Part shown: piece by piece, positions 47,652 through 58,571 of the stretch | How positions within the stretch are numbered: position 1 is the first letter of the stretch | How the letters are laid out: the number at the start of each line of letters is the position of its first letter | NCBI RefSeq assembly: GCF_003113265.1 | Contig: NZ_PUIV01000007.1 | Location: 1-64,000 of the forward strand | Direction of reading: 5' to 3' | DNA: 64,000 nt | Source: Methylosinus sporium | Lineage (GTDB): Bacteria; Pseudomonadota; Alphaproteobacteria; Rhizobiales; Beijerinckiaceae | The notes under the pieces: model-generated | Database searches by the model: none | The model's input: the letters and a program-made list of their open reading frames with translations, nothing else | What the model was told of the DNA's origin: nothing | Translations under genes and position numbers: made by a program

Positions 47652-48269
47652 ATGTTCGTGAAATCCCACGTCACCACCGTCGTCTTCGATGTCGGCAATG
47701 TGCTGGTCGATTGGAATCCCCGCTATCTCTATCGCAAGCTCTTCGACGATTCGCAGGCGATGGAGCGCTTTCTCGGCGAGGTCTGCACCTCGGATTGGAA
47801 TCTGGAATTGGATCGCGGCCGCCCCTTCGCCGAGGCGGTGGCCGAGCGCGTCGCGCTCTATCCCGATCTCGCCGATCTCATTCGCGCCTATGACACGCGC
47901 TGGGACGAGATGATCGCCGGGCCGATCGCGGGGACAGTGGCGCTGCTGGAGCGGCTCGCCGCGCGAGAGACGCCACTCTATGCGCTCACCAATTTCTCCG
48001 ATGAGAAATATGTGGAGACAGTCCCGCGCTTTGATTTTTTCCAGCGCTTCGCGGGCGTCGTCGTCTCCGGCCGAGTAGGGCTGCTGAAGCCAGATCCCGC
48101 CATTTATCGGCTGCTGCTCGAGAGCTATGGGCTCGATCCGGCGGCCTGCATTTTCATCGATGATTCGGCGGCCAATGTGGAAGGCGCCCGCGCTGTGGGA
48201 ATGCACGCGACTCGCTTCGAGAGCCCGGAGCAAGTCGAGCGCGAATTGCGGGAGCTGGCGCTGCTGTGA
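47652..48269 (+). CDS. HAD-superfamily hydrolase (HAD-IA, YihX-like)
   Basis: The 205-residue HAD phosphatase has motif I DVGNVLVDW (nucleophile D13 in VFDVGNVL), motif II TNFSDEKY, motif III K in LLKPDPAIY and motif IV FIDDSAANVEGA. The family includes alpha-D-glucose-1-phosphate phosphatases and haloacid dehalogenase-like enzymes; the substrate is unknown. The ATG at 47652 has GGAG about 8 bases upstream. An in-frame start at 47601 would add residues without conservation. It converges on pyrF. Confidence 0.9.
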   Translation: MFVKSHVTTVVFDVGNVLVDWNPRYLYRKLFDDSQAMERFLGEVCTSDWNLELDRGRPFAEAVAERVALYPDLADLIRAYDTRWDEMIAGPIAGTVALLERLAARETPLYALTNFSDEKYVETVPRFDFFQRFAGVVVSGRVGLLKPDPAIYRLLLESYGLDPAACIFIDDSAANVEGARAVGMHATRFESPEQVERELRELALL

Positions 48270-48278
48270 AGGGCGCGC

Positions 48279-48995
48279 TCAGCCGCCGATAGCGGCGGAG
48301 ATTTCCGCGACGATCGCGTCTGCGGCGGCGCGCGGGTCGGGCGCCTGCGTCACCGGTCGGCCGACGACGAGATGATCCGCCCCGGCGGCGATGGCCGCGC
48401 CCGGCGTCATCACGCGCTTCTGATCGCCGAGCGCGGCGCCCGCGGGGCGCACGCCCGGCGTCACCAGCGCCATTTCCGGCCCGACCAGCGCGCGAATCGG
48501 CGCCACTTCCTGCGGCGACAGAATCAGCCCGTCGATTCCTGCATCCTTCGCCTGAATCGCGCGGCGCGACACCAGCTCGGCGACGCCGATGGAATAGCCG
48601 GCCTCGGCGAGATCGGCATCGTCATAGGAGGTCATCACCGTGACGGCGAGCAGCCGCAGGCCGCCATCGCCCGCGCCCTGGCGGGCGGCGCGCATCGTCT
48701 GCGGAAAGCCGTGAATGGTGAGGAAATCTGCGCCGAGCCGGGCGATCCGCCGCGTCGCGCGCTCCACCGTCTGGCCGATGTCGTGCAGCTTCAGATCGAC
48801 GAAGACCTTCTTGCCGACGGCCTTCAGCTCCTCGACCAGCGGCAGGCCGCCGCCATAGGCGAGCTCCATGCCGATCTTGTAGAAGGAGACCGAATCGCCG
48901 AGTTGCGCGACGAGCGCGCGCGCCGCTTCCACACCGTCGACGTCCAGCGCGACGATGAGGCGATCTCGCGCCGGAATCGTCGCGCCCCTCGTCAT
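48279..48995 (-). CDS. pyrF: Orotidine 5'-phosphate decarboxylase
   Basis: The 238-residue enzyme decarboxylates OMP to UMP, the last step of pyrimidine synthesis. The catalytic D-x-K-x2-D is D67, K69, D72 in [13 protein letters not shown]. The phosphate-binding VTPGVRP and [16 protein letters not shown] are in place. Normal length. The start is one base after the end of the upstream methyltransferase gene's stop region, in an operon with it. Confidence 0.96.
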   Translation of the reverse strand: MTRGATIPARDRLIVALDVDGVEAARALVAQLGDSVSFYKIGMELAYGGGLPLVEELKAVGKKVFVDLKLHDIGQTVERATRRIARLGADFLTIHGFPQTMRAARQGAGDGGLRLLAVTVMTSYDDADLAEAGYSIGVAELVSRRAIQAKDAGIDGLILSPQEVAPIRALVGPEMALVTPGVRPAGAALGDQKRVMTPGAAIAAGADHLVVGRPVTQAPDPRAAADAIVAEISAAIGG

Positions 48996-48996
48996 G

Positions 48997-49602
48997 TCAG
49001 TCGGCCCGGCGGCTGTAGCGCCACACGCGCGCCGGCGGAATATTCGCCCAGACCTGCGAGCCGACGGCCGTGAAGGCGGAGCCGTTCGGATGGCGTTTCA
49101 GCGGCATGGGCGAGAACAGGCCATAGGTGAACTGAATGATGATGCCGCCCGGCGCCATCATCTCGAAGCCCTGGTCGAGCAGGCGCAGCCGGTCCGATTC
49201 TGGCTGGTTGAGCAGCGGCAGGCTCGAGACGATGGTGGAGATCGGCCCGGACAGCTTGCCGGCGAGCGTCTGCTTCAGCGAATAGGCGTCGCCCTGCACC
49301 ACTTCGACGCCCGGAAAGCGCTGGCGCAGGAGATCGCAGAACGCCGTCTCATATTCGACCAGCAGCAGGCGCGAGGCGGGAACGCCATGCTCCAGCAGCG
49401 CCTGCGTGACGGGGCCGGTGCCCGGTCCGAGCTCGACGATCGGCCCCTCGCGGGAGAGATCGACATAGCTCGCCATGGCGCGGGCGAGCATAGGCCCCGA
49501 GGGCGAGACAGCCCCGACGCCGCGTGGATTTTCCATCCAAGACCGCAGAAAGCGCGCATTATCGGCGAGAGCGGATTTCAGTGGCTCGATATTCAGTGAC
49601 AC
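48997..49602 (-). CDS. Phospholipid N-methyltransferase-like SAM methyltransferase (PmtA-like)
   Basis: The 201-residue protein has the SAM motif [18 protein letters not shown] (about residues 56-73), [25 protein letters not shown], the SSLPLLN motif and [15 protein letters not shown], the pattern of the alphaproteobacterial PmtA/KsgA-like phospholipid methyltransferases that convert phosphatidylethanolamine to its methylated forms. The start [20 protein letters not shown] also fits. The start codon is GTG (49602). The identity of the lipid is an inference. It directly precedes pyrF. Confidence 0.78.
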   Translation of the reverse strand: MSLNIEPLKSALADNARFLRSWMENPRGVGAVSPSGPMLARAMASYVDLSREGPIVELGPGTGPVTQALLEHGVPASRLLLVEYETAFCDLLRQRFPGVEVVQGDAYSLKQTLAGKLSGPISTIVSSLPLLNQPESDRLRLLDQGFEMMAPGGIIIQFTYGLFSPMPLKRHPNGSAFTAVGSQVWANIPPARVWRYSRRAD

Positions 49603-49678
49603 GCTGAGACAGCCCCTAGAACGTTCCAGACGCGCGCGACCATGTATGAGGTCGCACGCCCGGTCAATGGCGTCCGCC

Positions 49679-50800
49679 TCATTTGCCGAACAGCTCTTTC
49701 ATCTTGGCGAAGAAGCCGGTGGCCTCCGGATGCGTCTGGTGGGACGATTCCTCCTCGAATTCGGTGAGCAGCTCGCGTTGACGCTTGGTCAGATTTTGCG
49801 GCGTCTCGACGCTGATCTGCACATAGAGATCGCCCGATTCGCGCCCGCGCAGCAGCGGCATGCCCTTGGCTTTCACTTTGATCTGCTTGCCTGTCTGGGC
49901 GCCTTCGGGAATTTTGATCTCGGTCTCGCCGCCGTCGATCGTATGCACGGTGATCTTGCCGCCGAGCGCCGCGCGCACCATGGAGATCGGCACGCGGCAA
50001 TAGAGATCGGCTCCGTCGCGCTGGAAGAACGTATGCGGCTTCACCGACAGGAAAATATAGAGGTCGCCGGAGGGGCCGCCGCGCAGCCCGGCCTCGCCCT
50101 CGCCGGCGAGGCGGATGCGCGTGCCGTCCTCGACGCCGGGCGGCACATTGACGGAGAGTGTGCGCTCTATGGTGGCGCGGCCGGTTCCCGAGCAGGCGGA
50201 GCAAGGATTGTCGATCACCTCGCCGTGGCCCTGGCAGGTGGGGCAGGTGCGCTCTATGGCGAAGAAGCCCTGCTGCGCCCGCACGCGGCCATGGCCGGCG
50301 CAGGTCGGGCAGGTCTTGGGCTTGGAGCCCTTTTTGGCGCCGGTCCCGTCGCAAGCCTCGCAGGAGACGGAGGTCGGCAGCTTCAAAGTCGCGGCCTTGC
50401 CGTGGAAGGCCTCCTCCAGCGTGATCTCCATATTGTAGCGCAGGTCCGAGCCGCGCTCGCGAGCGGAGCCGCGGCCGCCGCCGCGCCGCCCCATCACCTC
50501 GCCGAAGAGATCGTCGAAAATATCGGCCATGGAGGCGGCGAAGCCGTCGCCGCCGCCGAAGCCGCCGCCGCCCTGCTCGAAAGCCGCATGGCCGAAACGG
50601 TCATAGGCGGCGCGCTTCTGCGTGTCGGAGAGGCATTGATAGGCCTCGTTGACCTCCTTGAAGCGCGCCTCGGCCTCGGAGTCGCCGGGGTTGCGGTCGG
50701 GATGATATTGCATCGCGGCCTTGCGAAAGGCGATCTTGAGCTCGACGTCGGTCGAGGTCTTGGAAACGCCGAGAATCTCGTAGAAGTCGCGTTTGGACAT
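49679..50800 (-). CDS. dnaJ: Chaperone DnaJ
   Basis: The 373-residue co-chaperone has the J domain with HPD (33-35), a Gly/Phe-rich linker (about 75-110), four zinc-binding C-x2-C-x-G-x-G repeats ([32 protein letters not shown]) and two C-terminal substrate domains. The start [12 protein letters not shown] is canonical. It lies downstream of dnaK in the same direction but 404 bases away, with a strong hairpin in between, so it probably has its own promoter. Confidence 0.97.
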   Translation of the reverse strand: MSKRDFYEILGVSKTSTDVELKIAFRKAAMQYHPDRNPGDSEAEARFKEVNEAYQCLSDTQKRAAYDRFGHAAFEQGGGGFGGGDGFAASMADIFDDLFGEVMGRRGGGRGSARERGSDLRYNMEITLEEAFHGKAATLKLPTSVSCEACDGTGAKKGSKPKTCPTCAGHGRVRAQQGFFAIERTCPTCQGHGEVIDNPCSACSGTGRATIERTLSVNVPPGVEDGTRIRLAGEGEAGLRGGPSGDLYIFLSVKPHTFFQRDGADLYCRVPISMVRAALGGKITVHTIDGGETEIKIPEGAQTGKQIKVKAKGMPLLRGRESGDLYVQISVETPQNLTKRQRELLTEFEEESSHQTHPEATGFFAKMKELFGK

Positions 50801-51204
50801 GGGGTCGGTCGATAGGAGTTGAGGAAGGCGTCCTGCAGGCGGGAGGCGCCGAGGATCGCAGCCGATATAGGAACTCGGAAAATTTGTTACCACGGTTTGA
50901 CGGACGCGCCAAAGTCGTGTTTCCGGACCCGCTGGGGTCTTTCGCGCCTCGGCGAAATTGCGCCTCCAACCTGTTCGTCAGCATCTGACTGTCAGCGCGA
51001 AAAGCGTGGCAGGCCGTGAGGCGACGTCGCCAAGCTCGCTCCCGCCTGTCTTTTTCCCGCTCGTAGGTGGCCGGGTCGGGCGCCGCGAATTTTGTGCGTC
51101 GCGAATGTTGGCGGAGGAATGCGCCCCTCGCTGACGCGAAGGCGCCGCCGTCTCCCGAGGAGCGGGAGACGGCGGCGCCTTTTCTTCCGGCGAGCCGGTT
51201 TACT
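50801..51204. other. Intergenic region dnaK-dnaJ
   Basis: The 404 bases contain the strong hairpin at 51139-51181 next to dnaK, and then 338 bases before dnaJ without any convincing open frame on either strand. The dnaJ promoter should be here, but no clear sigma-32 or sigma-70 element stands out to me. Confidence 0.5.
51139..51181. terminator. Strong hairpin after dnaK
   Basis: A perfect 19-bp stem (arms 51139-51157 and 51163-51181, beginning AAGGCGCCGCCG) with a 5-base loop AGGAG, 24 bases after the dnaK stop codon. The T-run (TTTTCTT) follows the stem on the plus strand, not in the direction of dnaK transcription. It is probably a terminator of dnaK or a bidirectional block. Confidence 0.75.
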
Positions 51205-53106
<1,902 letters not shown>

Positions 53107-53460
53107 ATCGCCGTTCCTTTCGTTCATTCGAAATCGGGTCCCGAAGCGGCCCGTATGTCGCCGATCCCTCGGCGGCTCGCATTTTCAGCCCGCCGCGCAT
53201 CGGCTGTTCACCGTCCCTTCAGATTGTAATCGGCCTGCATCGGCGCAAGTGCCCTCTGAATAGAGAGTGCGCTCTGCATATAGAGTGCGGCGGGCATATA
53301 GAATGAAGCCTCCGGCGCCGGCAAGCTCCGTCGCAGCCGCGGCTTCTCTCGCATTGCGAGCGGCTTTATCGCTCCCGTCCGCTTTCGCTTATTCTGCGGC
53401 GAGTGATTCGCGAAGCGAAGGTCGGCCGCGGCCGAGCTCGCGTCCATTTTCGAACTTTGG
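53107..53460. promoter_or_regulatory. Divergent region upstream of dnaK
   Basis: The 354 bases contain the three tandem repeats at 53252-53305 and, directly beside them, CTTG (53249-53246 on the minus strand) with TACAAT (53228-53223). These could be parts of a heat-shock or vegetative dnaK promoter, though the spacing is not ideal for sigma-70. The remainder holds nothing I can name. Confidence 0.4.
53252..53305 (-). repeat. Three tandem imperfect 18-bp repeats upstream of dnaK
   Basis: Read on the minus strand, CATTCTATATGCCCGCCG, CACTCTATATGCAGAGCG and CACTCTCTATTCAGAGGG are consecutive 18-base units, and a fourth starts with CACTTG. Units share CAYTCTMTAT. They end 146 bases before the dnaK ATG. 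Confidence 0.7.
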
Positions 53461-54069
53461 TTGCGAACGGACCGAGGCGTGCTTCTCCAATCGATCGAAC
53501 CCATCGTCCCGATCGTCGTCGTCTTCGGAGACGCCGGTTTCGTCCTGCCGGCGAGCGTCGGCCTCGCCGCGGCGCTATGGGCCACCGGCGATCGCCGCGC
53601 AGCCGTCGCGTTCCTCGCCGCCATCATGGTCTGCGGCGTCGTGGCGACCTTCGCCAAAATCCTCTCCATGGCCTTTGGCCCGCCGGCGCTTCACAGCCCG
53701 AGCGGCCACGCCGCGCTGGCGGCGGCCTTCTTCCTGCCGCTCTCCGCAATTTTCATGCGCGTTCGCGAAAAATGGGCCGGAATTTTCGCCGCTCTCCTCT
53801 GCGTGGCCGTGGCGGCGCTCGTCGCCATCGGCCGGGTGGCGCAGGGCGTGCATACGGAACCGGAGGCTTTCGCCGGGTTTTTCATAGGCTTGGCGTCTTT
53901 CGGCTTGTTCTTCGGCCTCGTCCCCGCGCGGATCTCGATCGGCGCTCCGGCTCTGATCGTCTTCTTTGCCGCGGCCGTCGCCATCCACGCTCATATGGGG
54001 CTCACGATAGAGGTGGAGGGGCCGCTCGAGCGCATAGCGACACGGCTCGCCCATATGCTGCCGCTCTAA
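53461..54069 (+). CDS. PAP2-family membrane phosphatase
   Basis: The 202-residue inner membrane protein has about five transmembrane helices and a PAP2-type active site: HSPSGHAALAAAFFLPL and GRVAQGVHTEPEAFAGFFIG, corresponding to the P-S-G-H and S-R-x5-H-x3-D motifs. The first catalytic motif K-x6-R-P is not clearly visible, though KILSMAFGPP may represent it, and the last acidic residue is Glu. It may dephosphorylate lipid phosphates such as undecaprenyl pyrophosphate. Start is uncertain: TTG at 53461 or GTG at 53479. Confidence 0.75.
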   Translation: MRTDRGVLLQSIEPIVPIVVVFGDAGFVLPASVGLAAALWATGDRRAAVAFLAAIMVCGVVATFAKILSMAFGPPALHSPSGHAALAAAFFLPLSAIFMRVREKWAGIFAALLCVAVAALVAIGRVAQGVHTEPEAFAGFFIGLASFGLFFGLVPARISIGAPALIVFFAAAVAIHAHMGLTIEVEGPLERIATRLAHMLPL

Positions 54070-54226
54070 CGTCGCCTCGCTTCGACAGCGGCTCCGGCTG
54101 TTTCGCTTGCGCTTTCGAGCGGGGCCGCCAAGGGGCGCGGGTGACGCCCGGCAATATTTGATTTCCGACACGAAGCGTGCGATTCGACGCGTAAGGACAG
54201 GCGTTTTTTGGCGGAGACTCGCCGCA

Positions 54227-55318
54227 ATGAAGAATAGTCGATCGTTGTTGCGGTCTGCGTCGGCGTTATGCGTTCTCCTCTTCCTGTCGGCTTGCGACAA
54301 TTCCGGCGGCCGCAAGGCCGAGGGGCCGGCGCGGGTCGTGCTGGTCGCGCCGGTTCATTACGCGCCGCGCGCGCCGACGCGCCAATTCGTCGCCGCCATC
54401 CGTCCCCGCGTCGAGACCGACCAATCCTTTCGCGTCGCCGGCAAGGTGGTGCGCCGCCTCGTCGAGAATGGGCAGGCCGTAAAGGCCGGCGATCTTCTGG
54501 CCGTGCTGGACGAGGCCGATCTGCGATTGCAGAAGGAGCAGGCCGAGGCGGAGCTCTCCGCCGCGCGCATGGCGCTGGAGCAGGCCGCCGCCGACGAGCG
54601 CCGGGCGCAGACCTTGCGCAAGGACGGCTGGACCGCGCAGGCGGCGCTCGATCGCCAGAAAGCCCAGGCCGAGGAGGCGCGCGGCCGCCAGCAGCGCGCG
54701 CTGCGGGCCGTCGAGCTCGCCAAGAATGCGCTGGATTACGCCTCGCTGCGCGCCGATTCGGACGGCGTGGTGACGGCGACCTTCATCGAGCCGGGGCAGG
54801 TGGTCGCGGCGGGGCAGGCGGCGGTGCGCGTCGCCCGCGCCGGCGCGCTCGAGGCCGTCGTCGCTCTGCCGGAGGCCTTCGCCTCCGTCGCCGGAGCGGG
54901 GGAGGCGAGCCTCTTTCTCTGGTCCGATCCGGCCAAGATCTATCGCGCCAGCCTGCGCGAGCTCGGCGCCTCCGCCGACGCCGCCACCCGCACTTTCTCC
55001 GCGCGCTATTCGATCGTCGGCGCCGATGAGAAGGTCGGGCTCGGCATGAGCGCGACGCTGACGCTCGCCGGCAAGGATCAGGGCGTCGCCGCGGCGCTCC
55101 CGCTCGCCGCTCTGTTCGATCAGGGCTCCGGCCCCAGCGTCTGGAAGGTGGAGGAGGGCGGCAAGCTCGCGCTCGTCCCCGTCTCCGTGCTTCGCTACGA
55201 GGCCAAGACGGCGCTGATCTCCTCCGGCGTCGCCGAGGGGGATCGGATCGTGGTGCTCGGCGCCCATAAGCTCGACCCGGGCCAGCGCGTGCGTCCGGTC
55301 GACGCCGAGACTCTGTGA
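54227..55318 (+). CDS. RND efflux periplasmic adaptor (membrane fusion) lipoprotein
   Basis: The 363-residue protein has a lipoprotein signal with lipobox LSAC (Cys23), an N-terminal beta-barrel strand region, the lipoyl domain (RVAGKVVRRLVENGQAVKAGDLLAVLDEADL), a coiled-coil hairpin (about 110-175), the second lipoyl half (LRADSDGVVTATFIEPGQVVAAGQAAVRV) and a C-terminal barrel/membrane-proximal part (ISSGVAEGDRIVVLGAHKLDPGQRVRPV). It links the inner membrane pump to an outer membrane channel. The pump gene follows after 12 bases. Confidence 0.93.
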   Translation: MKNSRSLLRSASALCVLLFLSACDNSGGRKAEGPARVVLVAPVHYAPRAPTRQFVAAIRPRVETDQSFRVAGKVVRRLVENGQAVKAGDLLAVLDEADLRLQKEQAEAELSAARMALEQAAADERRAQTLRKDGWTAQAALDRQKAQAEEARGRQQRALRAVELAKNALDYASLRADSDGVVTATFIEPGQVVAAGQAAVRVARAGALEAVVALPEAFASVAGAGEASLFLWSDPAKIYRASLRELGASADAATRTFSARYSIVGADEKVGLGMSATLTLAGKDQGVAAALPLAALFDQGSGPSVWKVEEGGKLALVPVSVLRYEAKTALISSGVAEGDRIVVLGAHKLDPGQRVRPVDAETL

Positions 55319-55330
55319 GGCGCTGGGCGA

Positions 55331-58300
55331 ATGGGCTTCAATCTCTCGCTCTGGGCGGTCAAGCGTCAGACGCTCACTCTGGCGCTGATTCTGGCCGTGG
55401 CCATCGCCGGGGTCTTCTCCTATTTCCGCCTCGGCCGCGCCGAGGACCCGTCCTTCACCATCAAGGTCGCCAATCTCACCGCGATTTGGCCGGGCGTCAC
55501 CGCGCTCGAGATGCGCGATCAGGTCGCCGACCTCCTGGAGAAGAAGCTGCAGGAGCTTCCCTATCTCGAGAAGATCGAGACCTATGTGAAGCCGAGCTTC
55601 CTCGCCATGCAGGTGACCTTCAAGGACACGACGCCGCCCGCGCAGGTGCCGAGCCTCTTCTATCAATTGCGCAAGAAGCTCCACGACATTCAGCCGGAGC
55701 TGCCGCAGGGCGTGATCGGCCCCGACGTCAATGACGAGTTCGGCGACGTCGACGCCGTGCTCTACGCGGTTCATGGTGAGGGCGCCGATTATCGCCAGCT
55801 CGATCGTGTGGTGGAGATGTTCCGCCAGCGCCTGCTGGAGACGCCGGACATTGTGAAGGTGAATGTCTATGGCGAGCAGGACCGCAAGATCTTCGTCGAG
55901 TTCAGCCAGGCCAAGCTCGCCAATCTCGGCGTCACGCCGCAATCGCTGTTCGAATCGCTGGCCAAGCAGAATGCGGTGAACGCCGCCGGCGTGTTCGAGA
56001 CGCCGGCCAATCGCGTCGCCTTGCGCGTCACCGGCGCGCTGAAGGGCGCGGACGCCATCGCCGCGACGCCGGTGGAGGCTGGCGGCCATGTGTTTCGCCT
56101 CGGCGACGTCGCCGATGTCGTTCCCGGCTATGAGGATCCGCCCAATTTCATCGCGCGCTACAAGGGCGAGCCGACCATCGTCGTCGGCGCGGTGATGGCG
56201 CGCGGCGGCAATGTTCTCACTTTGGGCGAGAATCTCGAGGCCACAATGGCCGAGATTCTCGCCGAGACGCCGGTCGGCATAGAAATCACGCAGATCGCCG
56301 ATCAGCCGACCGTCGTCTCCCATGCGGTCGGCGAGTTCACGCGCTCCTTCATCGAGGCGCTGGTCATCGTGCTGTTCGTGAGCTTCGTCTCGCTCGGCTT
56401 TCGCACCGGGGTCATCGTCGCCCTCTCGGCGCCGCTGGTGCTCGCCGTCGTCTTCGTGTTCATGAACGCCTTCGGCGTCGATCTTCAGCGCATCTCGCTC
56501 GGCGCGCTCATCATCGCGCTCGGCCTGCTCGTCGATGACGCGATCATCGCCGTCGAGATGATGACGGTGAAGATGGAGCAGGGCGAAGATCGCATCAGCG
56601 CCGCGACCTTCGCCTGGACGTCCACGGCCTTTCCCATGCTCACCGGCACTCTGGTGACGGTGGCGGGCTTCATGCCGGTCGGCTTCGCCGCCTCATCGAC
56701 CGGCGAATATACGGGCTCGCTGTTCTTCGTGCTGGCCGTGGCGCTCGTCGCCTCCTGGTTCGTCGCCGTGCTGTTCACGCCCTATCTCGGCGTGAAGCTG
56801 TTGCCGGATTTCTCGAGCCACGCGCATCACGATCCAGAGGCGATCTATTCGACTCCCTTCTATCTCGGCCTGCGCCGGCTCATCACCTGGGCGGTCGACA
56901 ATCGCCTGCTCGTCGTTTGCGCCACGGGCGGGATTTTTATCGCGGCGGTCCTCGGCTTCGGCCAAGTGCAGAAGCAGTTCTTCCCCATTTCCGAGCGGCC
57001 GGAGCTGTTCTTTCAGCTGCGTATGCCGGAGGGCTCGTCCATATTCGCGACGGCCGCGGCGGTGGACGAGGCCGAGAAGCTGCTGAAAGGCGACGAGGAC
57101 GCCGTCCATTACACGAGCTATATCGGCCGTGGTCCGCCGCGCTTCTGGCTCGGCCTCAGCCCGGCGCTGCCCAATGAGGCCTATGCGGAGATCGTCATCG
57201 TCGCCAAGGATATCGAGGCGCGCGAGCGGTTGAAGGCCCGTCTGTCGAAGGCGCTGGAGGATGGCGCCGTCTCGCAGGCGCGCGCCCGCGTCGATCGCTT
57301 CAACTTCGGCCCGCCGGTCGGCTTTCCGGTGCAGTTTCGCGTCATCGGCCGCGATCCGGCGGAGGTGCGCGCCATCGCCTATCGCGTGCGCGATGTGATG
57401 CGCGAGGACAAGGCCGTCGTCGAGCCGCATCTGCAATGGAACGAGCAGACGCCGGCGGTGCGGCTCGTCATCGATCAGGACCGCGCGCGCGTCATGGGCC
57501 TCACGCCGCAAGAGGTGGCGAATCGGCTGCAGATGATGGTCTCCGGCGTGACGATCACCAGCCTGCGCGACGGCATAGACCGCGTCGATGTGGTCGCCCG
57601 CGCCACGCCCGGCGAGCGCGGCGATCTCGGGCGGCTCGACGATATTGTGATATTGACGCGCGCCGGCGCGCCCGTGCCCGTCTCACAGATCGCCAAGATC
57701 GTCTATGAGCATGAGGAGCCGATCATCTGGCGGCGCAATCGCAACATGCTCGTCACCGTGCGCGCCGATGTGAAGGACGGCGTGCAGGCGCCGGACGTCA
57801 CCAATCGCATATGGCCGCGCCTCGCCGAGATTCGCGAGCATCTGCCGCCTGGCTATCGGCTCGAGATCGGCGGCGCGATCGAGGAATCCGCCAAGGCCAA
57901 TTCCTCCATCGCCGCCGTGGCGCCGGTCATGATTTTCGTGATGCTGGTGATCGTGATGTTCCAGCTGCAGGATTTCACGCGGCTGGGTCTCGTGATGATG
58001 AGCGCGCCGCTCGGCCTCATCGGCTCCTCGCTGGCGCTCAATCTCGCCGGGGCGCCCTTCGGCTTCGTCGCTCTGCTCGGCCTCATCGCGCTCTCCGGCA
58101 TGGACATGCGCAACTCGATCATCCTGGTCGATCAGGTGCGTCAGGATCTCGAGAAGGGCGCTAATTATCGCGAGGCCATCATCGGCGCCACGGTGCGTCG
58201 CGCCCGGCCGGTGGCGCTCACCGCGATGGCCGCCATTCTCGGCATGATTCCGCTGACGCGCTCGCTGTTCTGGGGGCCGATGGCGCTCACCATAATGGGC

Positions 58301-58450
58301 GGCCTCTTCGTCGCGACCTTTCTGACGGTGCTGTTCCTGCCGGCGCTCTATGCGATGTGGTTCCGCCGCAAGCTGGGCGACGTGCTGGTCGAGACGCCGC
58401 CCGTGTCGTCGCAGGGCTTCGGCGCGCTCGCGGAGAGGGCGGCCGAATGA
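55331..58450 (+). CDS. RND-family efflux transporter, inner membrane pump
   Basis: The 1039-residue pump has the two-fold RND layout: a first helix (TLTLALILAVAIAGVFSYF), a periplasmic porter domain, the helix block with LGLLVDDAIIAVEMM (proton-relay acidic pair, near residue 400), a second large loop and the C-terminal helix block (SLALNLAGAPFGFVALLGLIALSGMDMRNSIILVD). It lacks the AcrB-style Gly-rich loops for large drugs, and the subgroup is the one with multi-drug or heavy organic substrates; the substrate is unknown. Directly behind the adaptor gene. No outer membrane TolC-like gene is in the window. Confidence 0.93.
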   Translation: MGFNLSLWAVKRQTLTLALILAVAIAGVFSYFRLGRAEDPSFTIKVANLTAIWPGVTALEMRDQVADLLEKKLQELPYLEKIETYVKPSFLAMQVTFKDTTPPAQVPSLFYQLRKKLHDIQPELPQGVIGPDVNDEFGDVDAVLYAVHGEGADYRQLDRVVEMFRQRLLETPDIVKVNVYGEQDRKIFVEFSQAKLANLGVTPQSLFESLAKQNAVNAAGVFETPANRVALRVTGALKGADAIAATPVEAGGHVFRLGDVADVVPGYEDPPNFIARYKGEPTIVVGAVMARGGNVLTLGENLEATMAEILAETPVGIEITQIADQPTVVSHAVGEFTRSFIEALVIVLFVSFVSLGFRTGVIVALSAPLVLAVVFVFMNAFGVDLQRISLGALIIALGLLVDDAIIAVEMMTVKMEQGEDRISAATFAWTSTAFPMLTGTLVTVAGFMPVGFAASSTGEYTGSLFFVLAVALVASWFVAVLFTPYLGVKLLPDFSSHAHHDPEAIYSTPFYLGLRRLITWAVDNRLLVVCATGGIFIAAVLGFGQVQKQFFPISERPELFFQLRMPEGSSIFATAAAVDEAEKLLKGDEDAVHYTSYIGRGPPRFWLGLSPALPNEAYAEIVIVAKDIEARERLKARLSKALEDGAVSQARARVDRFNFGPPVGFPVQFRVIGRDPAEVRAIAYRVRDVMREDKAVVEPHLQWNEQTPAVRLVIDQDRARVMGLTPQEVANRLQMMVSGVTITSLRDGIDRVDVVARATPGERGDLGRLDDIVILTRAGAPVPVSQIAKIVYEHEEPIIWRRNRNMLVTVRADVKDGVQAPDVTNRIWPRLAEIREHLPPGYRLEIGGAIEESAKANSSIAAVAPVMIFVMLVIVMFQLQDFTRLGLVMMSAPLGLIGSSLALNLAGAPFGFVALLGLIALSGMDMRNSIILVDQVRQDLEKGANYREAIIGATVRRARPVALTAMAAILGMIPLTRSLFWGPMALTIMGGLFVATFLTVLFLPALYAMWFRRKLGDVLVETPPVSSQGFGALAERAAE

Positions 58451-58507
58451 GCGGGCGGGCGCAGCCCCCGCGCCCAATTCGCTGTGAAGAGAGAGGGGTA
58501 GCGGTTT

Positions 58508-58540
58508 CCTTCTTCTCCCCGTTCGCGGGGGAGAAGAAGG
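58508..58540. terminator. Hairpin after the RND operon
   Basis: CCTTCTTCTCCCC (58508-58520) pairs with GGGGAGAAGAAGG (58528-58540), a 13-bp perfect stem with a 7-base loop, 57 bases after the pump stop and 31 bases before the convergent TPR gene end. It resembles the REP-type hairpins in core sequence and could serve both strands. Confidence 0.7.
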
Positions 58541-58571
58541 CGATGGCGCGGCGAAGCGACGGAGGCTTCGA

